A model generated the notes under the pieces. The model saw only the letters and a list, made by a program, of their open reading frames with translations, had not been told where the DNA came from and ran no database searches. A DNA stretch of 64,000 nt. Source: Puccinellia tenuiflora. Taxonomy: Eukaryota; Streptophyta; Magnoliopsida; Poales; Poaceae. The stretch covers positions 3,065,547-3,129,546 of the forward strand of contig QRDG01000527.1 of NCBI GenBank assembly GCA_012064385.1, read 5' to 3'. How positions within the stretch are numbered: the stretch's first letter is position 1; every line of letters begins with the position of its first letter. Position numbers and translations under genes: made by a program. Positions 55,589 through 64,000 of the stretch are shown in pieces.

Positions 55589-58290
55589 ATGGCTAGGGAA
55601 GAACAAGACGCCGGCATGAGCAAGCAAGAGGAGGCGCTCAAGAGGTACATCGATGACAACTTACGCCGCTATGAGGAGCGCCATCAAGCCGCGCAACGTG
55701 AAAACAATGAGCGTTTCGCTCAAATCCAAGATTTCATGAGCAAGCTCCTCGACCGAGATCATAGTCGCTCTTCAAGGTCAAGTTCGCGTAGTTCTCACCG
55801 CTCCACCACAAGAAGCCATGCACAGAGTGAGGATGAACAAGGATATCGCCATCGTCAAGAACGTCATCGCCAAGAGTTGCCTCATCAACAAGCGAACATG
55901 GATCCTCAACAACACCAAGACTGACATCGTCAAGAAGCACCTCACCCTCAAGCGAACTTGGACCCCCAACACCATCAAGATCGCCATCGTCAAGTAATAC
56001 CAATCCCAAATGCTAACTTGGATCCCCCACACCGCCATGAGGATAATCGACATCATCATCATGACCTACCTCCACATCAAGCACAACGAGTGCCATTGGC
56101 CGACAATCATGTTGATCTTGAAGATGATGAGGATTATGTTCCACGCCACCAACCAAGGTATCACCATCGAGACCGCCATCGACACCATGATGATGATGAT
56201 GATGATGAGGAGCACAACCCATGTTTCAATCCTCCCAAGCTCGTCGTTCCAAAGTTCCATGGCACCAACGACAAGGTCTCCAAACTATTTCGCGTCTACA
56301 AGGTGCCACAAGACAAACGAGTTGACCTCGCCTCCCTAGAATTCGAAGGCTATGCGCAACTTTGGTGGGAACAACTCCAAGCCTCCTTTGAAGATCCAAT
56401 CGACACATGGAATGACATGAAGAAGGAAATGCACAAGCGTTTTGTGCCACATCACTATGCACGCGATTTGTACAAAAAGTTGCAAGAGCTCAAACAAGGC
56501 CTCAAGACGGTTGACGAGTACTACAAGGAGATGGAGTCAACTATCTCCCGCGCACACATTGTTGAATCTGAGGAACAATCAATGGCACGCTTCTTGAATG
56601 GCCGCACGTACCCCATAAAGAAGATAGTGGAATTCCAACCCTATGAGAACCTTGTTGAGCTAGTGCATCAAGCCATGAAGGCCGAGCGCCAAGTCGCGGA
56701 AGAGCTCAAGTACGTCAAGGCCAAGTCCTTCTTTACCGCAAAATCTTCATGATCAACACAACCCATGGCTCAAGTCCACGCTCAAGGCAATGTCATAGGT
56801 GCTACACCTCAATCTTCAACAACTATCAAGAAGACGGCACCCTCACCCCAAGCCGCCAAGTCATATATCACTTGCTACAAGTGTGGAGGGCAAGGACACA
56901 AGTCGTTTGAGTGTACCAACAAGAAGGTGATGATCGTCAATGACAATGGAGACTATGAGTCTATGAGCGAAGCCGAGTACCACGCATTGAACAAGGTAGC
57001 CACGATGCAAAGCTTGGATGAATACGATGCCCACATCTATTGTGATGGTGATCCCGACCCCACACTAGTCGTTACTCGAGTTTTGACTACAAACACCCAA
57101 GGTGATGATGCTCAACGATGCAACTTGTTTCAAACAAAAGCCGGCATCAATGGCAAATCAATCAAGGTAATCATCGATGGTGGGAGTTGTCACAACTTGG
57201 CAAGCAAGGAGCTATGCAAGAAACTCAACTTGACGTACAAGAAGCACCCCAATCCTTACCATGTGCAATGGCTTAGTGACTCCGGCACCGTGAAGATTCA
57301 ACACACGGTTCAAGTATCCTTCAAGATTGGCTCTTACGAGGACACGGTGGATTGTGATGTGGTTCCAATGTCAGTTTGCCACTTACTTCTTGGCCTCCGT
57401 TGGCAATTTGACAAGGCTGTTACTCATGATGGGCGCACCAACTACTATAGCTTCAAATGGAACAATAAGATCCTAGTGCTCCGCCCAATGACTCCAAGCC
57501 AAATTATTGCCGATAATGCCAAGACACTTATGAGAGCGCAAGAAAAACAATCCTCTAGTGAGTTGAGTGGTGAGAGAGCGAACCACATTCACGTGAGTGA
57601 GAGCCAAAAGCCAAATATGAGTGAGAGAGGGAAAAGAGTGAGTCCCGGCATAGTCTTGTTAGCCAACAAAAGTGAGATGAGTGGTGAGCGAGCGTACCTC
57701 TACGAGAGTGAGAGCCACCTTGTCCATTGGAGTGCAAGTAAGTTGAGTGACTCCACCATATGCGACATGGAGTGCTTCCACTTTGAGAACATGAGTGATA
57801 CACCATATACATTGAGAGAGGTAGTCAATAGGGAAAGCAAGGCCATTTCGATTTCTAACGACATAACCTCTCCTTCTAGTGTATTTTCTTCTGACGTGCT
57901 AGGCTCCATGGAGGACGATATGCCTCACCTTGAGAAGATGTACATGGAGGTCGAAGATGAAGCCACCCCATGTTTACATCGAGATGACCGAGTCGACCGC
58001 ATGAACGCCGCTCCGACCACCACAACGCCTACTTCGCATGAGAGGACATACAAAGGTATGAACATCGGTGTTGATGATGCCATGATCCCACTAGTGGACA
58101 TGATGATCTCTAAGCGCTTGCACATTGTGGATGCTCCTATGGACATCACATATGCTACTTTCTCTTTCACTTGTGATACCTTGCCTAAAAACAATGTTGA
58201 TCATTTGGATTCCCCTATTTGTGCTGATTGTTCAATGAGCATGCCTTGCTATGCATGTTTCCGTTTCCCTCCAACTGTTCATGCAATATG
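55589..58290 (+). pseudogene. Element I gag-protease fused to start of ORF2
   Basis: One frame from ATG 55589 (MAREEQDAGMSKQEEALKRY). Gag domain (KFHGTNDKVSKLFRVYKVP, HKRFVPHHYARDLYKKLQEL), zinc knuckle CYKCGGQGHKSFEC, protease DGGSCHNLASKELCKKLNL and LLLGLRWQFD. Two in-frame TGA codons interrupt it at 55922-55924 (probably a lost Arg CGA) and 56750-56752. After LLANKSE, the point where J enters pol, the frame continues instead into Ser/Glu-rich sequence and then ORF2 (DDAMIPLVDMM). A frameshift near 58280 ends the readable fusion. Confidence 0.82.
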
Positions 58291-59465
58291 TCGAACAATT
58301 TACATTTCACATGTATTGCTCGCAACAATGATAAAATGCTTGATAATGAGTTTGCCCCAGTAGCATTATCACTTTTTGGAGTTTGTCCCTTCAACAATGT
58401 AGAGAATTACTCTTCCTTCTTTGTACATGATGACCATCCGCATACTTCTCACCTTCATTTTGCATTTTGTGTGTTTGGTCATGTGCAAACGAAGAGACAC
58501 ATCTTGATGGATGATGTGTACATATACCATGCACATATTTACCTTTTATGGAATTTCATGTGTAATGGTATATGTACATGAGTTTACCGACTCTATTAGC
58601 TTTCCCACGTTTACCGACTCTATTAGCTTTCCCACGTTTTGCATCAAACAACTTGCAAACTTTATTTTTCTTTTGGTTTGTTTGCAAATATGTGGATGGT
58701 TTTGCTTCCCCTTGTGAAATGCATGTTTCCATGATCTTTCATCTACATGATTTCTGTGTTGCAACAACGTTGTTGACAACTTGCTCTTTCCTATGTTTTG
58801 TTGGCACCCATGATTTTGATGAGAGCATTCCACCTTGTGTTTTCACCACTCTTCCCTCCGTTGCCAAAGGTATCTTCCCGATGTTTGGAATACAATGGAC
58901 ATCATATGGTTCCAATTGAGATAGCTATCCTAGCATTCTCATACCTTCTTGGAGATTTTGTGCTTTCACATCATGAGAATTTTCTGAGGAATTGCTTGCA
59001 CATTGCACTCACCTTTGTTTTTCCTCCAATGCACGTGTGTTGTGCTAACGGTGCTATGATTAACCTAAGACATGTTATCAATGATGTGCTCCTATATCAT
59101 GCACACACATATTTTGCTTGATCTTTGTTGTGTGAAGGTACAAATGAGTGGATCGCCACCCACAACTTCGTGGCACTAGATTGCGCATCAAAGGAATGTT
59201 GTCGTCTTGATAAGGTGATTTCCTTCTACTTAAGTGCCCATGTCATGAACTTCAAGAATTGGCTACTCTTTGAGTGTTGTTTCGTCTTCTTTGTGAGCTC
59301 TCTAGGTTCAATTCAAGGCGAAAGAACATTGCAGAGCGGCCATACATTTGGCGTCGAGAAAAGCTCCATGGTGATTACTACTACATCAACGTCAAGCCAT
59401 CTATCCCCTTCACATGCTGAGAACGTGCTAGCGTCGAGGACGACGCTTTCCGAAGGGGGGGGATA
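58285..59465 (+). pseudogene. Element I ORF2, remaining part
   Basis: The remainder of ORF2 is spread over three frames: 58285-58581 (CNMSNNLHFTCIARNND, NEFAPVALSLFG, DDVYIYHAHIYLLWNFM), 58636-58919 (FFFWFVCKYVDGFASPCEMH) and 58900-59121 (EIAILAFSYLLGDFVLSHHE, HVINDVLLYHAHTYFA). A perfect 27-bp tandem duplication lies at 58582-58635. The tail SRTTLSEGGGYDV reaches the purine tract, as in J. The copy is decayed, but residue order matches element H closely. Confidence 0.62.
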
Positions 59466-60206
59466 TGATGTAGCCCCACATGTGAAGATGAGCATGATGA
59501 TGGAGAAGATGACCAAGAGAAAGATCCAAGAAGATGGTCAAGGAGAAGACGAACAAGGAGGCGGAGACAGGCTGGCCGGCCTCCAGCCTGGCCTAGGCCG
59601 GCCGCCAACCAGTGCCCGCCGGCCTTCCTGCCGGCCTAGGCCGGCCCCCAATCCGGTTCCCCACCTGCGCCCGCCGGCCTCCCAGCTGGCCTAGGCCGGC
59701 CCCCAGGCCGGTCCCCCACCTGCGCCCGCCGGCCTCCCAGCCGGCCTAGGCCGGCCCACAGGCCGGTCTCCCGTGTTTTTTACTACGCCTATAAATACTC
59801 CCTGCCTCCCTCAGATCTAGGGTTAGACTAAAATTGAGACTTGAGAGTCATGCTCCCCATCCCTCTTTGCTAGGGTTCCTCTTTAAGGATGGATCTTGTT
59901 GTTGCTACTCTTTCACTGCGGTGTCTCTATTAGTGCAAACCAATCTTTTACTGCGGTGATTCTATTGGATCGGTGGACCGGCCGGTAAGAGCAATCGGTT
60001 TCATTAAGAGTAAGATTGGCTTTGATTCTTCCATCCAAAGGCTTCTCTTGTGAGGGTTGTTGTTGGGTGGAGATCTCTGCAGGTTTTGCTAGTTATCCTC
60101 TTTGTTTGCCCATGTTCCCCCCCCCCCCAATTTCCACCTCGTGTTCTTCGCGTTCATCCCCTTTTCCCCCTCAAATCCTTGAAGATCGGGCCAACCCCCT
60201 ACATCA
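59466..60206 (+). repeat. Element I 3' LTR, 741 bp
   Basis: Preceded by a purine tract (AAGGGGGGGGATA). Same ends as the 5' LTR but 74 bp shorter, through loss of GGCCGG units, a 12-bp gap near its start and a shorter C run at 60117. Downstream of the TATA box I count roughly 25 differences in about 430 bp. Confidence 0.85.
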
Positions 60207-60211
60207 TTGTC

Positions 60212-60699
60212 ACAAGTGCTTGTGTTTTTATCCCATCAATGATGATGTTTTCGACATCCCTCTTCTTGTATTTTTGCCAAATTCTCCTCTTATTGCAACA
60301 AAAATATTGACCAATTTCTCTTTCCGATGCTTTGCTTGTGATAATGCTCATATGTTTCAAAATGAGATAGCTATAATGGTTGTTTCAAATTTTCTTGGAG
60401 ATTTTGTGTTTTCACATCTTGAGAATGTTTCGATTAGTTGCTTGCATTTTAACCTTGCATTTGCTATGCTTTCCATATATTTGTGTTGTGCTAATGGTGT
60501 AATGCTCAAGATTGGACATGTCATGGATGATGTGCTCCACTATCATGCACACACATTGTTTGCTTGGTCTTTGATGCATGTAGGTAACAATGGCGACATC
60601 GTGACATCCGCTCCATCGGCAAACCATCTACCTCCTTCACATGGTGACGACGTGCAAGCGTCGAGGACGACGTTTTCCAAGGAGGGGGATATGATGTAG
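60212..60699 (+). CDS. Element H ORF2, C-terminal part
   Basis: Directly after the TTGTC target copy the frame of 53652 resumes (HKCLCFYPINDDVFDIPLLV). A second copy of the Cys/His module follows: NFSFRCFACDNAHMFQNE, VVSNFLGDFVFSHLEN, CLHFNLAF, GHVMDDVLHYHAHTLFAWSL. The end (ANHLPPSHGDDVQASRTTFS) matches the pre-purine-tract tail of I and J. The stop is TAG at 60697-60699, inside the LTR start. No membrane or enzyme signature is clear. Confidence 0.65.
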
Positions 60700-61063
60700 C
60701 CCAAACCAACGTCACCACCATATCAAGCATTCCAACATGTGCCAAGTCACCATGGACATCAAAGGTGAACTCAATCCTCTCTACGAACCCCAATACGCCG
60801 CCTTTGGATGGTATACTACCTAAGCGTCTACCCTTGTACATTACTAGGTGTCACACGACGAGTACGGACACCAAGGGAGACGCCGAGGGATCCCAAGAGT
60901 CGAAGCCATCCAAGGCGTACGCATGGAAGCGGAGGAAGAAGAAGCGGAGACAAGACGAAGATGAAGAAGGAGGCGAAGCCAGTCTGGCCGGCCTCCAGCC
61001 CGGCCTAGGCCGGCTCCCAGGCCGGCCACACGCCAGAGACCGCTGGCCTCCAGGCCAGCCTAG
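60692..61063 (+). repeat. Element H 3' LTR, truncated by element M
   Basis: TGATGTAGCCCAAACC.. matches the H 5' LTR for 372 bp with about 7 differences. It then stops inside the GGCCGG repeats at 61063, where element M begins. Confidence 0.85.
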
Positions 61064-64000
61064 TGTAACAGGCCCAGTTTGGTACCCTAAAATATGGGCC
61101 AAATTTAACTTTTTGCTTTGCAACATTTCATCATGGCATCCATTTAAATTGCTAATTTAAAATAAAGCAAGATTTGAAAGCATTAAAATGAAACAAAATC
61201 CAATCCCAAAATCTCCAACCTCAATGCAATTGCTCAATCTGGCAAAACCAAATTGTTTTGAACTTCCAATTTGTCCAGGAAGTTCCTAGTTTGCCTTTCA
61301 TAAATATGTGTCCAAGGCAATTACTTGTTAAGCCAAGAAATAAATTTGATATTTCAAATTGGTTCAAATCAACCCTTATTTTTGAATCCCAGTTAAACAT
61401 TTCAAAAATTCAAAATAAAATTATGGGGAGCTTCATTAATATATTGGGAGCCTCCATAAATATTTTCATTATTTTTGAAGATGCTTAAGTACTCCATGGA
61501 AATGCCTTTTGGAAATTATCAAATTTGACCATATCTAAACACTATGAATAAATGTTGCTCAAAACAATTTATTTTGGAACACCAATTTTTTGTGGAGCTT
61601 CTTCATGTCATGGGGAGGCTATATGAATTTTTGCAGAATTTTAGAAAATGGTTAATGCCTCATTTATTTTCCCTAACAGCCTGCTAGACCCATTTATAAA
61701 TAAAGTTAAATGGTGCCAGGGGGTTTTCGCAAAACCACCTTCTTCTTCACTGTGGCGACAGGGCCAACACTGGCGCCATGCCGCCACTTCCTCGCCTGCG
61801 CCGCTCCCTCCCCTCTCGCGCTGCCTGCTCCCTGGTGGAGGAAAACGGGACCCCCACCTGCTCCCGTATCCATTCCCCACCTGCTCCCTCTCCTTTCTCC
61901 CTCCCGTGCTTCCTCCCGAGCTCCACCACTGCCGCCATGGCTGCCGAGCTTGTCACCGTCGTCTAGGTCCACCCCGAGTAGATTGAAGCCGAGCTTGCCG
62001 CCATGGCTGCCGAGCTTTTGCCTTTATTTATGAATTATTAAAATGGCAAAAATAATACAAAGTTGGGAAAAATAATAACTTCACTTTGGTGATCAGCATT
62101 TCATAACTTGATAAATAATAACAAAAAATTGTACAAAGTTGGGAAAAATAATACAAATGGCAAATCATAACTTGATAAATAATAACAAAAAATTGTGAAT
62201 AAAATATCAAAGTGATCAGCATTTCAAATGCTATTTAATCATGCTAATATCACATCATGACAACAATTTCACTTTGGTGTAATTTCTTTAATTGGTTAAA
62301 AGAATTAAATTCAAATAATTATTTAATTTGCTATTTATTCATCGATACTCGGAAAACCGCAAATGAGGTACCAAAACGATCAGAAGAACAATACCTACCT
62401 ATTCATGTCATGTTCATGCATATTTAAGCCACTTCTTAGTAATGTAACAATTTATGAACAATGTGGTCACTAAGTTAAATATGGATTTGCTTCCAAATAA
62501 TTGCACTGATTATTTGGCACTCCATGTAAATGGTTAGATAAATTATATGATGATATCATTGCATAAACTTGACATGTCATCATGATTGCGCATTGCACCT
62601 TGTCTTCGTGTGATTTATTTGTTCTTTTGTTATTCGTTTGGGTATCAATAGATTCAACAGTCGAGGGTTCCCCTACCTACCCCGACGAGCCGTACTACAT
62701 GCCCCGTCAACAAGGCAAGAGATAACCTAACCTTCTTGGCATATAGCATCCTACTGTTTTATACAACTATTTTATCCACCATAATATTGCATTCGATTCC
62801 AATGTCAATTTTTGGACAAGATATAGAGTATCCTATGATATGTATGGTCCCCTAAACCATCACATGTTTCCCCTCCTATGAACCATAGGTTTGAGGTGTT
62901 GGCCTGAGATAAAGATATAATTGTTGTATATATATGCTTAGCTATGCTTAGTCAATTGCTATATTGTTCGGTGATTAAATTCCATAATTATGATGTTGAT
63001 GGAATGTTCGGACATGTTGGTTACTTGTGGTACATAATTAAATTGCTTAAAAGGCTTGGATGAGTTGCCATCGGGGATGGTGTTTTGCCTCATTCTTGCC
63101 CCTAGGTGCGAGTTCTTGTCTCTAGAACCAAGACTGAGCGTGCTACCAACAGTGGGGACATATGGAATCCTCTGTAACTAAATAACTTGTGCGAGCGTAT
63201 CCCAGGGTCCTCTACTTTGCTATTTTCCATTTGCGTGTGAGTGTGTAGGTGGAAAAAGAAACGATGAGGATGACGGTGTTTAGGATGTGGCGATGAGGGC
63301 AGGGGCTAAAATAGGCTGGATAAACTTGTCCTATCACCACAGATGACTCTTGGATAGTCTCATGCGAGGTAAAGGTTTAGCCGCGCCCACTTGCCAGCTT
63401 TCCCCAGAAGAGAGCTAATCAGGTGAGCCGGACGGTACCAATGGGTAAATTAGTACACCCTGCAGGGTTTAATCTTTTCGAAAAGCCGTGTCCACGGTTA
63501 TGGACGACTTGGGAACGGATATACGAGACCATAGAGAATCTGAACATAATTACTAAAATCTGGCAGCTAGAGGTTGCAACTCAACGTGTGTTAAAAGGTT
63601 TATTCCCTCGAGGGTGATTCGAGAGAGTGCCTTGGTGGAGGTGAGTGGTTTCTGACTACAAGTTGGTTCAAGGTGAGCCGAAGATGAAAGTTGCTATCTT
63701 ATCCCCTTTATAAAAAAAACTTTCTGAGTAGTCGATGCCTTGGGTCTTTTGTATCTTTATAAATGAAAACTAGCTTTATGCAAAACGAATACTATACAGC
63801 TTTAGAGCCTTGTCATCATTGGGACTATATCGCCCTACTAAACTTGCGAGTACGTCGTACTCAATCTCTCCTTGTTGATTATTACTTGTTTCAGAGGAGG
63901 ACGACACCGAGCAGACAGGTGGGTTCTTCATGGACATCGACGAGTAGTCTGGTTTCCCAGGTGGCAGCTTGGGACGTCTCGGAACAAGCTGGTTGGGTTT
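61064..64000 (+). repeat. Element M: start of a long LTR, runs off the window
   Basis: TGTAACAGGCCCAGTTTGG begins abruptly inside the H LTR, a typical TGTAACA LTR start. The 2.9 kb that follow are AT-rich, with a small GC-rich coding-like island (61740-62030), a near-duplicate AT-rich segment (62040-62230) and, at the far end, a short acidic frame (EEDDTEQTGGFFMDIDE) of a type sometimes seen inside very long Gypsy LTRs. No CA end, primer site or second copy is in the window, so assignment as an LTR is inference. I see no host gene. Confidence 0.45.

Larger units (their letters stand above)
53653..60206 (+). mobile_element. Element I: gag-protease-ORF2 LTR element nested in H
   Basis: 5' LTR 53653-54467, primer site at 54470, leader, gag-protease from 55589, ORF2, purine tract, 3' LTR 59466-60206. 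Perfect target duplication TTGTC (53648-53652 and 60207-60211). No RT or integrase. Gag-protease is nearly the same as in J, and the ends are J-type. It appears to be a J derivative in which pol has been replaced by ORF2. Confidence 0.88.
44982..61063 (+). mobile_element. Element H: non-autonomous LTR element with gag-like ORF and ORF2
   Basis: 5' LTR 44982-46094, primer site 46097-46108, purine-rich leader, gag-like ORF (47453-47737 continuing at 51420), ORF2 (about 52430-53652 continuing at 60212-60699), purine tract 60680-60690, 3' LTR from 60692, cut at 61063 by element M. Elements K and I are nested inside with perfect target duplications, and both ORFs resume in frame when K and I are removed. 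No RT, RNase H or integrase is present, so mobility would need enzymes in trans. Confidence 0.8.

Noticed and set aside
59125..59694. 189-codon plus frame crossing the start of the I 3' LTR
   Set aside because: Mostly ORF2 tail read out of a decayed copy and then LTR repeats. Only its first part is meaningful and is covered under ORF2.
61648..62033. Overlapping frames in the GC-rich island of element M
   Set aside because: Several equally long frames on both strands and a repeated CCATGGCTGCCGAGCTT word. No domain.

Overview
This is a transposon-rich stretch of a grass nuclear genome. A spliced plant D-type cyclin gene, grass-style LTR retrotransposons nested inside one another, and a Sabrina-like LTR all point to Poaceae, probably Pooideae; I cannot name the species. 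The only ordinary host gene I can support is the 3' part of a D-type cyclin (63-1408, + strand). The next 5 kb holds degenerate, unannotatable sequence with an old tandem duplication.

From about 6.7 kb onward almost everything is mobile DNA. 6667-7440 is a Gypsy-type LTR remnant. 7447-15993 is a mosaic of non-autonomous retroelement material: an unknown ORF, an LTR remnant, a broken zinc-knuckle gag, 3.6 kb of T-rich non-coding internal sequence, and a clean 2,043-bp 3' LTR. 17491-30265 is a nearly complete Tat-type Ty3/Gypsy element (called B here) lying on the minus strand. It has gag, protease, RT, two RNase H domains and integrase. On the opposite strand it carries a separate intron-containing gene with its own TATA box. 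30266-36107 is a chain of truncated Gypsy copies (L, D, E).

The right half is a nest built on one Gypsy element (J, minus strand, 36108-44981 in this window). J has LTRs starting TGATGTAG and encodes gag-protease and pol. A hAT transposon (39929-43435; 16-bp inverted ends; 8-bp target duplication) sits in its protease gene. A foreign LTR (39006 to about 39465) sits at its protease/pol junction. A related element H (5' LTR from 44982) is inserted in its gag. H in turn contains K (47738-51419, target duplication ACACC), I (53653-60206, target duplication TTGTC) and the start of M (from 61064, running off the window).

The most unusual feature is shared by H and I. Both have J-type LTR ends but no reverse transcriptase or integrase. 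I has the J-type gag-protease and then, at the point where J enters pol, switches to a long ORF I do not recognise. H has a different gag-like protein followed by the same unknown ORF. This ORF2 is rich in Cys, His, Phe and Met and seems to contain a repeated module of about 95 residues. J is the natural candidate for supplying enzymes to H and I in trans. A second oddity is timing: K and I sit inside H with intact target duplications, yet their LTR pairs are more diverged than the LTR pair of H.
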